Shown piece by piece: positions 46,558 to 56,030 of a stretch of 64,000 bases of DNA. Origin of the DNA: Marinoscillum sp. 108 (lineage in GTDB: Bacteria > Bacteroidota > Bacteroidia > Cytophagales > Cyclobacteriaceae); the NCBI RefSeq assembly GCF_902506655.1, contig NZ_LR734808.1:2480001-2544000 (forward strand), in the 5' to 3' direction. A program made the translations under genes and the position numbers. Under the pieces are notes generated by a model. It made no database searches, was not told the origin of the DNA, and worked only from the letters and a program-made list of their open reading frames with translations. The number at the start of each line of letters is the position of its first letter. The first letter of the stretch is position 1.

Positions 46558-47079
46558 CTATAATACTATGATTGAGATTATTCCAATGTCGTCGGGGATA
46601 TCACCAACTTTTATCTCATTAATATCTATTCCGGCCTTCATAACCTCCATGGTTTCCAATGAAAAAGAGATATCCAATGAATCAACAAATGCATACAATG
46701 CTCCTTCATGGTTTTCAATCGAAGAAATTTTATAGGCTTTCTTCAATTGGCCAAAGTTTGAAGCTGTAGTTATTCCCCTTGTTGTCTCATACTTAGGGCT
46801 AAAAATCTCAAAAGAGTAAATCTTGTCACAGTCAAGGTTTACCATAAAAAGTGACTCTCCATTCTTACTCACTTCAATAGCTGGACTAAAACTAGCTTCA
46901 ATGTACCGGTCAACTAGTTTTATTTCTTTTTCCTTATCGAAAATAGTGTAGATATTATCTACTGTATCGTCAATTCTCAATTCACCTACAACTCCTTTAT
47001 CAATTGTATACTCAAGGGATGTTTGAGAGAACGAACAAGTAGTTATAAAAAAACATAACATAATCATCCAGCTTTTCAT
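46558..47079 (-). CDS. exported candidate immunity protein for the M15-type RHS toxin
   Basis: 173 residues with a signal peptide (MKSWMIMLCFFITTCSFSQ), so the mature protein is periplasmic. The body is beta-rich and not recognised. Its ATG overlaps the RHS stop by 1 bp (TAATG), so it is translated together with the toxin gene. The upstream toxin resembles a peptidoglycan peptidase acting in the periplasm, which fits an exported immunity protein. Position and compartment both support this; no sequence signature proves it. Confidence 0.7.
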   Translation of the reverse strand: MKSWMIMLCFFITTCSFSQTSLEYTIDKGVVGELRIDDTVDNIYTIFDKEKEIKLVDRYIEASFSPAIEVSKNGESLFMVNLDCDKIYSFEIFSPKYETTRGITTASNFGQLKKAYKISSIENHEGALYAFVDSLDISFSLETMEVMKAGIDINEIKVGDIPDDIGIISIIVL

Positions 47080-50000
47080 TACTTCAATATTTTAAATGTC
47101 GGATTTTTAGGATTATGGCCTGTATATTCAATAGCTTTTTGCGGCTTCCCCGGCCTATTATCAACATGAACATGAGGCGCATTCTTTTGAATGTTTCTTC
47201 GGCTCGTCCTGATGTTAAAAACACCAATGCTAATTGTATGAGAGTGCCTGCCAAACCCTTGAGTATCTCCCATATTCGGATAATAGATAGATGCGCTAAA
47301 CAATCCTGAATTACCAGCAGCCTTTGCCAAATCCTTATTTGACATTCCTTTTACTTTTATATCTGCTGCATCTCCTTGTATATGCCTACTCTTTTTTGCA
47401 CCACTTACGGATTTATTTTTGGTCTCAGATCTATCTCCCCCTGTCACCGTAATCTTAGCATAATCTTCGGTAATCCCATTATTTTTCATATTGATGGATA
47501 AGCCAACCAATGCATTTTTGGTCTCATCTGAAGAAATCTCCTTTCCATTCATATCCACAAAATCATCTCGTGTCCCTATTTCGGTTATGGTGGTTTCACT
47601 TTCATTTACTACCGGACCATCTGGACCCCACTGATCTAAATCGGTGTTTCCTTTAACCTCATAAACTTTGTCATCATCCTTTCCATCATTGCCAAGATGT
47701 TTTCCGTCCTCGTCAAAATAATCACCGAACATGCCATCTGGATCAATGAAAAGAAGTGGGTTGTTGTAAACATAGTGGTAAGGAGTTAAATCGTACGTTT
47801 CTTCGGCTAAAGGATCGATATTAAACCACCTACCCAAATCAGGCTGATACATCCTCGCTCCATAGTCCAACCACCCAGTCTCTTTCTGTTCTTCCTTCCC
47901 ATTGTATTTATACAAGTTTTCAGTACCGCTTGTATAGCTATTGAAGGTCAAACCAAAAGGATAGTAATCATCCCGCTGGATCACATTTCCACCTGCGTCT
48001 ACGGTCACTCGCACATTGCCCAGGTGGTCAGTGAGGTTGTACTCATACAGAAAGCTGGCGCCACTCTTGCGCGCCCGACCCTCACTGTGCTGGATGAAAT
48101 CAAGTAGCCCATCACGGTACTGTATCCCCCCGAGATAGTCTATATCCGCTCCCGAAGTAGTCTCTTTTTTCAGCTTTACTCCTGAAGCATCATAGGTATA
48201 TTGTACCTCCTGCACACCATTCCCATCAGTATAGCTCACGCGCTCAGGGAGATTCAGGTAGTTGTAAGTAATACTGCCTATCGCTTTGTTGGCATCACTG
48301 ATCATGTTGCCGTTTTGGTCGTATTTGTAATCAGTGTTGGTTGTATTGCCATCGGTAAACAAACCCGAGGTTCCATAGTCTTTTACAGATACCAGTTGAT
48401 TCCCATTATACGCATATGCAAGGTCATCAGCCACCTGCCCCGCCATGGTACGTATCAAATCCTTAATGTTTCCATTGGCATCATACCGTATTCCATTATC
48501 ATCACCGGTAACATTGAAGAAATTATTAGCTCCCAATTGTGAATACGTTGCAGTCTTCAGCCTATTCTGTAAATCGTAGGTAAAATCATAGGTTTTTGGA
48601 TAGGCGTTTCCCAAGCCAGCCGTTTTCCACTTCATCTTACCAATATTTCCATTGAATTGACCAGCCAGATCATACTGCAACTCCAAACCCAGCCTATCAT
48701 TCCCGTCATCCAAAGTTGTACCACCGTTAATGGTTGTCAGCCAACCACGAATATTGTACCGATAATCTATACTCTGCACAGCATTGCCAATGTTTTTCTC
48801 CACCAGCTCCCCGATCTCATTGTAGCTATTGCTTTGCATGGTCACAGCTCCCTGTTGGTCTATCTTATGGGTAGCAGTGATCAACCGGTCCATATGGTCG
48901 TAGGTATAAGTCTCCTCAGTATCCACGCTCTCCTCCCCATCATGGTTGCGGATGCTCTTCTTCACGGTGCCTGTAAAGGAGTAGGCATTGCTCACCCTGT
49001 CTGTGCCCCCATGGATGTTGGTACTTATACTCTGGATCATCCGATACCTGTCATCATAGTAGGAGGTCGCATAAAGGTAGTCGTCTGTACCCAGTACTTT
49101 GACCTTATTCCCTGTCACTTGTCCGCTCACAGCACTCATTGCCGTGTTTTCAAAATCAGCCCCTTTGTCTATGTAGTTGTGCGTATGGTTTCCAAAATAA
49201 CCCTGTCCCTTGAACCGATAGTCATCATAATAAGTCACCGATAGTACCTGATCAAACGTGATGCTACTTCTGCTTTCATTGGGATAGGTAGTGCTCGTGC
49301 TGTAGCCGTGACCTGTCGTAGTGATGGTCTCACCTCCGCTCATGGCCTGGGCATCCGCCCTTATATCCACAAGATCATCTGTGATGGTACAGATACCTGT
49401 CATAATTGGCCTGTTCAGCACATCATATTTAGTAAAGGTGTATTGATTATATGCTGTGGTTGAGATGGAAAAGGTGTTGGTACTACTTCCGCCGGCATGA
49501 AATCCAGGAGTGAGGGTAACGGTACCTCCATTGAGTTGGTACGATTGCCCTGAGTACTTATCCAAAGAAATATTGCTATTGACCAGCTGCACACGCTGGT
49601 TGCCATCCTGGGTCAGTACCAGCCGATCTCTGGCATCATATACCATATAAACCGGCTCAGCTCCCGGCACCTGTTTTTCGATCATGCGCCTTCTGCCATC
49701 ATACTGGTAACGAAACATCCATTTCTTACGAAAAGCGGTATCATTGAGTAGACTGTAGGTTGTTCCCATCTGCACCGTTCCCTCCGGTTGAAGCACAAAA
49801 GTGAGCTGGCCATACACATCGTACAGATAATAAGTAGTCGCATAGGTGTTACCTGATACCTGGCTTTTCTTGGCCACCGTCTGCCCCAGCTTATCTCTGA
49901 ACTCAAGGCTAATGTTTCCATTTTCATCAGTCGTCTCTGTCACCCACAGGTCCCCGGCACTATAGGCGCTCTCATGGGTAATTGTCTGATTGCTATTATT

Positions 50001-50567
50001 AGCAACACTAAAACGCTGTAGAATATGCCTGGTGTCTGTGCCAGGCGTGTTAGGAGAATAGTTCATAGCAACGAATTTGTCTGGGCTTCTCCAGCCGTCA
50101 CCCGCGCCGTATTGCTTTGACGGTCTGTTAAGCGGTGATGCTTCAAACTTCGTTTCACTATAATAGTACGTGGATTCATCGGCCACCTTATTGGTAGTGG
50201 AGGAGTAAAAAGAAGCAATCTCCGTACTCCAGCTACTATGATAGTTCCCTGGGGTGGCATGCGCATTTTCATACATCAGGTAGCCTTTATCCTGTCTTCC
50301 GTAGGTGTCATAGGCTATTGGGGTCACCAAATCTTTGCTATTGGGGGATCCTTTTCGTATGACCTGCTGCATGGGCCGACCCAAACCATCATAGTATTGG
50401 GTAGAGCGCATAACCTTTGTCTGATCAGTAACCCCAGCGATACTTCCGGTATAACCACTAATCCGCGCCCTGTGGGTGGTCACATAATTCTCATCTGAGG
50501 TCTGTGAGTAACTAAAGTGGGATAGTACGATACCCGTGAGCGTTAGTAGTATGGTTCTTAGGTTCAT
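47079..50567 (-). CDS. RHS-repeat polymorphic toxin with M15-like peptidase C-terminus
   Basis: 1162 residues, signal peptide (MNLRTILLTLTGIVLSHFSYS). N-terminal DUF6443-like block (RARISGYTGSIAGVTD ... YYDGLGRPMQQVIRKGSP), many YD repeats, one TLTPGFHAGG insert, and the RHS core closure RMYQPDLGRWFNIDPLAEET ... NNPLLFIDPDG at about 945. The last 217 residues are the toxin: SRHIQGDAADIKV (about 1060-1072) matches the SxHxxGxAxD zinc motif of M15/VanY-type D-Ala-D-Ala peptidases, and HVHVD supplies the third ligand. It is predicted to cut peptidoglycan. The split partner encoding the N-terminal shell lies 12 bp upstream. Confidence 0.88.
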   Translation of the reverse strand: MNLRTILLTLTGIVLSHFSYSQTSDENYVTTHRARISGYTGSIAGVTDQTKVMRSTQYYDGLGRPMQQVIRKGSPNSKDLVTPIAYDTYGRQDKGYLMYENAHATPGNYHSSWSTEIASFYSSTTNKVADESTYYYSETKFEASPLNRPSKQYGAGDGWRSPDKFVAMNYSPNTPGTDTRHILQRFSVANNSNQTITHESAYSAGDLWVTETTDENGNISLEFRDKLGQTVAKKSQVSGNTYATTYYLYDVYGQLTFVLQPEGTVQMGTTYSLLNDTAFRKKWMFRYQYDGRRRMIEKQVPGAEPVYMVYDARDRLVLTQDGNQRVQLVNSNISLDKYSGQSYQLNGGTVTLTPGFHAGGSSTNTFSISTTAYNQYTFTKYDVLNRPIMTGICTITDDLVDIRADAQAMSGGETITTTGHGYSTSTTYPNESRSSITFDQVLSVTYYDDYRFKGQGYFGNHTHNYIDKGADFENTAMSAVSGQVTGNKVKVLGTDDYLYATSYYDDRYRMIQSISTNIHGGTDRVSNAYSFTGTVKKSIRNHDGEESVDTEETYTYDHMDRLITATHKIDQQGAVTMQSNSYNEIGELVEKNIGNAVQSIDYRYNIRGWLTTINGGTTLDDGNDRLGLELQYDLAGQFNGNIGKMKWKTAGLGNAYPKTYDFTYDLQNRLKTATYSQLGANNFFNVTGDDNGIRYDANGNIKDLIRTMAGQVADDLAYAYNGNQLVSVKDYGTSGLFTDGNTTNTDYKYDQNGNMISDANKAIGSITYNYLNLPERVSYTDGNGVQEVQYTYDASGVKLKKETTSGADIDYLGGIQYRDGLLDFIQHSEGRARKSGASFLYEYNLTDHLGNVRVTVDAGGNVIQRDDYYPFGLTFNSYTSGTENLYKYNGKEEQKETGWLDYGARMYQPDLGRWFNIDPLAEETYDLTPYHYVYNNPLLFIDPDGMFGDYFDEDGKHLGNDGKDDDKVYEVKGNTDLDQWGPDGPVVNESETTITEIGTRDDFVDMNGKEISSDETKNALVGLSINMKNNGITEDYAKITVTGGDRSETKNKSVSGAKKSRHIQGDAADIKVKGMSNKDLAKAAGNSGLFSASIYYPNMGDTQGFGRHSHTISIGVFNIRTSRRNIQKNAPHVHVDNRPGKPQKAIEYTGHNPKNPTFKILK

Positions 50568-50579
50568 CAGATCAGGCGG

Positions 50580-53500
50580 TTAGTTTTTGTAATTGTAGGT
50601 GTACTCCTCCAGGACATTTCCATCATGGTCCTTGATCCGCAGTAATCGACCAAAAGTGTCATATACATACTCCGTATAAAGACCATTTTCATCTGTTATT
50701 TTAGTTGGTCCATTGATAGGTTCATATTCATATAGAGAAAAACGTGCATTAGGTTGCTGGGACTTAAGACAACTATAATCCCCATAACCACAATCGATAA
50801 AGTAAGCGTCCCAAAATTCATTGAATGTTGTGTTAATCCCCCGAGCTACCAGTTGGTTTCCGTCCCACAAAAACACATTCAAAACCTGATCTGGACCGGT
50901 TAACTCTATCATCTTACCGTGATCATAGTTAATGGTAGTGGTGGATACCTCAGCACCTCCTGTGGGGTAAGTCAACCGATTGGTAGGGTAATAGCCAAAA
51001 TAATTTTCACCATTTTGAGTAAATGATTCACTCTCGAAATTGGTTTTTACTTTAAGGCTCAGCGTCTGATTATGATAATTTTCTTGCTCTACTACGGGAT
51101 GAAAGTTACGATCGAACATCGTCTGATAAAATGAAGAGCCTCCTTTCAGTTCATTGGGATACTTAAAGATTGACACTTGCTTGTCTACCAAGGAATCTGT
51201 ACCAAACGATACTGTGCGTATCACCTGCCCTAGAGAATTATGCTTATTTATTATGGTATTTGTGAATGTATTTGTCGGGTTCAAATCGATAACCACAGTT
51301 TTTGTGTTCACCCAGTGATCAAAGAAGAATTTATAAGTGTACCATCGGCGTACTTCAATATTTGGTTGTTGACCTGATAATGCCTGATACTCAAAAATGC
51401 CCATCGCTCCGTAAGCTCCATCCGAAAGAAGATCATCGTATGTGTAACTAATAATCTTTACATCTTCACCTGCGGCATTACGAAAAGTCTTCCGCTCTAT
51501 CAATCCGCTTTCATAGGATGCATGAAAGGGATGAAGATTATTATTTGGCCCAAACTTTGGATCAACATTTTTGAATTCATAAATAATTGAACCATTGCTA
51601 GGCAATTGATTTTCCTCCACGTAACCATAGCTTACTAAAGGCTGACTTCCAGCATAGAAATTGGCGTTGGACTTTGTGTTGAACCACCACTCTGCAGATG
51701 GCATTGAGTTAATCTGACCATTTGTGTATGTGAGATGATTGTTAAATTCGTGTGTAAAATAAGAAAGTGGTAAGTTCAGCTTGCCCTCATTGTAAGTATA
51801 CGTTCTTTGAATCCTTGGAGTAGGATCAGCGGGATTATAAATACCTATACCGTTAATTCTAAGCCCTCCTCCCCTAGACGGATTTGACGAACTTGCCAAA
51901 AATTCTCCCTTATCGTCCAAAAGAGTCAAAGTTGCACGGACGTGAAATCCATAATTTTTCGATTTTCCGCAGTTATCTGTTATTTGTTGTGACGTGAGTG
52001 AAGGGAGATTAGGTGATAAAAAGTACGTTGCAACGGACGGATTTAAGGAAATTTCCTCCTGAATCGTATATGTCCATGGGAAATCATCATATCCCCCATA
52101 GAATACCTCATCTGGGATTGTCCATGTTTTCTCAAGTGTAGTACCATAGGTGCCACTTCTCAATTGAATATGGGCATTATCCAAAACATCAATATGCGTA
52201 TTTCTCGCCAAGGTGTAGTTCTGACCAGCCCCACAATCAACCTGACCAACAGAAAATGTTATTGTTATTTGAGCCTTATTTCCTCCCGCTGGAAAATTAT
52301 TTCTAGCTGTAACATCATCACCATCTGCCCCATTTGAGTCTTTGACTCCAAAATTGCCAAGAACCTCAGTTCCCTGATAATCCGAATCTGGGATTGAGTG
52401 ATTGGTGAATTCATGTGAACCCCATTCATACTCTGCATGACCCTTAGTTGGATAAATTATTTTTTCAAGAATTTCAGCCTTCATGGCCTCTTCGTTTGAC
52501 CCTCTATTCGCAAAACCCCTAAATTTCATTCCAATGGGTGGGTTATCATTAAATGGATCTTGAAGAGAAGGATCCTCATTATACCGGAACTCGGAATTCA
52601 CTATAGCAGAGAGATTTGGGAAAAAATATGAATTATTAACCTCATTATAAAACCCCCAGTGGTCAACAGCATATGAGGTTTTATACGGCAACTTTTTAGT
52701 GTTGTAAATGAATTCATACGGACTCAAACCATCTTGCCAAACCTGATTTAGAATCAGGCGGTACTTGATGTGATTTTCATTGAAATTTGCATGCCAGGAC
52801 GAACCAAACTTTACTCCAAAATTGGTTGCCAAGCTATTGGAATATTGAAAGTTGAAGCCTCTAACAAGATTGGTCACCTTGTCTGTAATAGTGAATCGAT
52901 CCAGTTTTTCCTCACCATAAATATCTATCCTTGAAGACCTATTACTAAAATCTGCTATAAAGTTATTCGTTTCGATTTCAGTGAGATAAACAGGTTGATA
53001 AGAATCATATGATGACTTATTCCTCCACTCGGGGTTACTTGAACCTAATCCGACTGTATAGCCCCTATATTGATCAAGTGACTGAAAGTTGGATACGGCA
53101 TTTCCAAGAGTTTCATAATCAAACTTCGCATAACTCCCATCGGTATATAATATCTTGGTCAAATAAAATGATTCGGAAACAATCCTAGAAAAATCATCAA
53201 CTGGATACTTAATCTCTCTCCTATCAAACTCATATACCACCCCTTCACTAGTAGTTATTTTATAACCAGCACCAATATCATAGTAACCGTATGAACCACT
53301 TATCATTTCTATCTTTAATGGTTCATTACTGTTAAGTATAACAAAGTCCTGTGCGCTTTCATCGTAAATGAAGGAACCTGAATATCCCATAAATTGGAAT
53401 GTAAATACATCCGGTTCAAAATAGCCTAGGTAAAGCAGGTTTTGATACTCTGAGGAACAGTAGCTATCATAAGGATTAAATCCTTGTTCGTTATATAACT

Positions 53501-53969
53501 CTGTAGAGGTTTTACCAACCCAAGCTTGATTTTCTGTGTAGGGCTCAGTAAATAGTGCATCTGGATCATAGCTTCCTGGAATAGTGCCTATGGTGCATGT
53601 TTCATCAATTTGTCCTTTAACGCTCCTAACGATTACCCCACCTACATTTAAGTTCCACCCTAGACCAACCCAACTCGCTTCTTCGTTTACCCTTATGCCA
53701 CCACCTGCGTAACGTAAGGAAATTGGAATTTTCACATCTCCATCGTCTATCGTATATAGCGGCACCTCAATGTTTGGTGTCCCAGAATGATGACTTATTG
53801 AAATGTCGTTGAACCTTACAAAAGAGTAGGCCGTGGGCGTTGGGACTGTTGGTAGATTATACTGTTGGGCTAATAACCCTGAGGACATAAAGACCCCTAT
53901 TATAAAAGCTCCCAGACAAACAAAAAAGTAATTGTTTTGTACTGCCAGGTAAGGTCTGTTTCTTTTCAT
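50580..53969 (-). CDS. RHS N-terminal shell protein (split partner)
   Basis: 1129 residues with an N-terminal hydrophobic helix (NYFFVCLGAFIIGVFMSSGL) serving as signal peptide. It begins like the giant RHS protein (SHHSGTPNIEVPLYTIDDGD, IPISLRYAGGGIRVNEEASW, GLGWNLNVGGVIVRS) but carries only the last YD-type repeat (TEYVYDTFGRLLRIKDHDGN, then EEYTYNYKN) and has no toxin. It stops just where the next protein takes over the repeats, so the two together resemble one RHS protein of about 2290 residues. Function as the cage cap or base is inferred. Confidence 0.85.
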   Translation of the reverse strand: MKRNRPYLAVQNNYFFVCLGAFIIGVFMSSGLLAQQYNLPTVPTPTAYSFVRFNDISISHHSGTPNIEVPLYTIDDGDVKIPISLRYAGGGIRVNEEASWVGLGWNLNVGGVIVRSVKGQIDETCTIGTIPGSYDPDALFTEPYTENQAWVGKTSTELYNEQGFNPYDSYCSSEYQNLLYLGYFEPDVFTFQFMGYSGSFIYDESAQDFVILNSNEPLKIEMISGSYGYYDIGAGYKITTSEGVVYEFDRREIKYPVDDFSRIVSESFYLTKILYTDGSYAKFDYETLGNAVSNFQSLDQYRGYTVGLGSSNPEWRNKSSYDSYQPVYLTEIETNNFIADFSNRSSRIDIYGEEKLDRFTITDKVTNLVRGFNFQYSNSLATNFGVKFGSSWHANFNENHIKYRLILNQVWQDGLSPYEFIYNTKKLPYKTSYAVDHWGFYNEVNNSYFFPNLSAIVNSEFRYNEDPSLQDPFNDNPPIGMKFRGFANRGSNEEAMKAEILEKIIYPTKGHAEYEWGSHEFTNHSIPDSDYQGTEVLGNFGVKDSNGADGDDVTARNNFPAGGNKAQITITFSVGQVDCGAGQNYTLARNTHIDVLDNAHIQLRSGTYGTTLEKTWTIPDEVFYGGYDDFPWTYTIQEEISLNPSVATYFLSPNLPSLTSQQITDNCGKSKNYGFHVRATLTLLDDKGEFLASSSNPSRGGGLRINGIGIYNPADPTPRIQRTYTYNEGKLNLPLSYFTHEFNNHLTYTNGQINSMPSAEWWFNTKSNANFYAGSQPLVSYGYVEENQLPSNGSIIYEFKNVDPKFGPNNNLHPFHASYESGLIERKTFRNAAGEDVKIISYTYDDLLSDGAYGAMGIFEYQALSGQQPNIEVRRWYTYKFFFDHWVNTKTVVIDLNPTNTFTNTIINKHNSLGQVIRTVSFGTDSLVDKQVSIFKYPNELKGGSSFYQTMFDRNFHPVVEQENYHNQTLSLKVKTNFESESFTQNGENYFGYYPTNRLTYPTGGAEVSTTTINYDHGKMIELTGPDQVLNVFLWDGNQLVARGINTTFNEFWDAYFIDCGYGDYSCLKSQQPNARFSLYEYEPINGPTKITDENGLYTEYVYDTFGRLLRIKDHDGNVLEEYTYNYKN

Positions 53970-54282
53970 TATTCAACCTAATTAGTTATCAAATGGACTC
54001 ATTTTCTTTGAAATGATCTTCTCCTAATCCTGCCTGATTATCAATCTAATCTATAGCATCCTACCCAATTTTAGTCGTTGGATTTGCCCCATTTCAGAGT
54101 TCCCAGATGTCAAGTTGGGTAAGGTTAAAAAATGCCTCAACAATCCCCTCCCTAAACTGGTAATTACGATTGGCTCCTCATTATACAATGCGGTTCAACA
54201 TTCAATAATAAACCGCTATTTACATTAAACCAAAAAAATGGAGACATTCTTCTCATGGGATATGTCCATCGCTCAAAATGGT
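53970..54282. other. 313-bp intergenic region at right edge of the RHS island
   Basis: AT-rich and without a credible gene. It must hold the promoter of the RHS pair (minus strand) and the right-hand junction of the island. I see no clear promoter box, direct repeat or terminator. Confidence 0.5.
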
Positions 54283-54774
54283 CTAATCCCTCCTTTTGAA
54301 AATCTCTGATTGATCAGCTTTGCTGACCACCAACACACTATCCAACGGCTGATAGTATAGTTTAATTTCACCATCATTTACCTCCAGCACCTTGAACTCC
54401 TCAAAAGAATCGCCCTTTTTGACCATCCGCGGCATCATGTTAAGCATGAGCATACCGGTGGTCACACGAGTGCCAGACACTGTCCCTCTAAAAACCACCT
54501 GCGGGATCGCCTTGCTCATTGGCCTCTCTGTATTTTCAACAGGTGCCAACTCCTTCACTGCTGGAGTGGATAGATCTTTCAAAAAAGGGTCAGGATAATT
54601 GAGGTAAAACCGATAAGTCTCATCGGTGGTTTTCGCCAGATCTTTAGCCGATAAGCGAATGGGAGAAAGGGTCTCTTCTGGCTGAGAGGTCAGGTCAAAG
54701 AGCCTCACCATTATCAACCCCCAGATGAGGGCCACAAGCCCCAATAGCAACCATTGTTTGGTCTTGCCACTCAC
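54283..54774 (-). CDS. GspC/PilP-like periplasmic linker protein
   Basis: 163 residues: short cytoplasmic N-terminus, one membrane helix (WLLLGLVALIWGLIMVRLF), then a periplasmic beta domain with DPFLKD and PQVVFRGTVSG ... MVKKGDSFEEFKVLEVND. The layout matches the HR domain of GspC and PilP, which links the inner-membrane platform to the secretin. The start is GTG, overlapping the preceding stop by 4 bp (GTGA). The next gene downstream in the original operon would be the GspK-position protein, now 19 kb away. Confidence 0.7.
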   Translation of the reverse strand: MSGKTKQWLLLGLVALIWGLIMVRLFDLTSQPEETLSPIRLSAKDLAKTTDETYRFYLNYPDPFLKDLSTPAVKELAPVENTERPMSKAIPQVVFRGTVSGTRVTTGMLMLNMMPRMVKKGDSFEEFKVLEVNDGEIKLYYQPLDSVLVVSKADQSEIFKRRD

Positions 54775-56030
54775 TTGCTATTGATATAGAGGTTGCGAAT
54801 GGAAAGTGGGGTAACATATGCCTCATTTTTGGCGCGTACACCCCATTGGTAACTACCACTATCCAGATTCAACTGCAGCTTGTTACTCACAAGCTCCTGC
54901 TCATTGACCAGGAGCTCAATATGATCAAATGAGGGCGAAACCAGAATGAAATCATAGGTCTCCGCACCCGCCAGCTCTTCCCACCAGAAGGTAAGGTCAT
55001 GCATACTGGTGACCAAGCTATCTCCTGGCGCTGAGAGCTTCACTGTTGATCCGGAGATGTCCACCGCCACATCCATCCTGAAAGTGCCGGAGGCCGTACC
55101 CGTTTGATACCTGGCATTTGCACCACGCACCTGCCACTCATAGGTGCCGGGAGGAAGCGCTTTATGGAGTTGGTTCTGAGAGATACTGGTGTCCAGAAGC
55201 ACCCGCTGTGGGTTCGCCAGGTTGGGACTGGCTATTTTTACATGATACGCCGTGGCGCCAGTCACCTGCTCCCACCACAAATCCACCCCGGCACCAATGA
55301 TCAGTACATCCTGGCTTGGTGAGAGTTGACCAATGGTCTCCTGCGAGATATCCAACACTTGCACAGAGTCTACGGCAAAGGACTGACGTACCCAGTCAGA
55401 AGCGTAGGAGGCGTTGGTGCCCCTAAGCTCCCATTCATAACTGCCCTCAGGAAGGGATACTGACATCTTATTACTGGCGGTAAGTGTATCTAACAAAAGT
55501 TCTTGAAGATCTGAAAACGAAGGGCTTACCAGCCGAACTTCATAGTGGGTTGCCCCGGGCATTTTTTCCCACCAGAGCTTGGCGGTCTTTCCTATGATCA
55601 AACTGCCGTTGGTTGGGCTAATGATTTCGGGTTGACCCTGAAGTGCTATCTCACTTCCACTGGCTGTGGTGTCTATTCGGAAACTTCGGTAAAAAAACTG
55701 CGTGGCATAACCAGCATTGAAGCCGCTTACCTCCCATTCGTAAGCTCCCGTTGGGAGTACCATGGTGATCAGGTTACTGGTGGTCACTGAGTCCATCCAT
55801 ACCCTGCTGGCGGTCTCAAAACCCGGGCTGACCAAATGAAACTCGTAGGAGCGGGCACCATCCACCGGTTCCCACCAAAAAGAAACTGTATCCATGGTCA
55901 ATACCGCACTATCTGCTGGTGACAATAGAACAACCTCCCTGCCGGAAATATCTTCTTCAATCACATCGCCACACATAGAGAATGTCAATCCTAAAACCAA
56001 AGCCAGGGTGTAGCTACGAACCATATTCAT
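54771..56030 (-). CDS. lipoprotein with four FN3-like repeats, secretion-operon member
   Basis: About 419 residues, lipobox SMC near residue 20 (unusual Met at -1). The mature part is four tandem repeats of about 95 residues, each with LL(S)P...W(W)E, GA(T)xYE(V/F)xLVSP, and a strand (L)P(E/T)G(A/S)YEWE(L/V) near the end, typical of fibronectin III-like folds. It overlaps the gspM-like gene by 17 bp, so it is cotranscribed with the secretion genes and probably anchors or stabilises the apparatus in the outer membrane, possibly as pilotin or substrate receptor. No known T2SS part has this shape. Confidence 0.75.
   Translation of the reverse strand: MNMVRSYTLALVLGLTFSMCGDVIEEDISGREVVLLSPADSAVLTMDTVSFWWEPVDGARSYEFHLVSPGFETASRVWMDSVTTSNLITMVLPTGAYEWEVSGFNAGYATQFFYRSFRIDTTASGSEIALQGQPEIISPTNGSLIIGKTAKLWWEKMPGATHYEVRLVSPSFSDLQELLLDTLTASNKMSVSLPEGSYEWELRGTNASYASDWVRQSFAVDSVQVLDISQETIGQLSPSQDVLIIGAGVDLWWEQVTGATAYHVKIASPNLANPQRVLLDTSISQNQLHKALPPGTYEWQVRGANARYQTGTASGTFRMDVAVDISGSTVKLSAPGDSLVTSMHDLTFWWEELAGAETYDFILVSPSFDHIELLVNEQELVSNKLQLNLDSGSYQWGVRAKNEAYVTPLSIRNLYINSK

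Noticed and set aside
48657-49244. 195-codon frame on the plus strand opposite the RHS gene
   Set aside because: Antisense shadow of RHS YD repeats; no start context, no family features.
36379-53969. Type VI secretion locus
   Set aside because: RHS proteins often belong to T6SS, but no VgrG, PAAR, Hcp or Tss gene is seen, and the RHS proteins start with Sec signal peptides.
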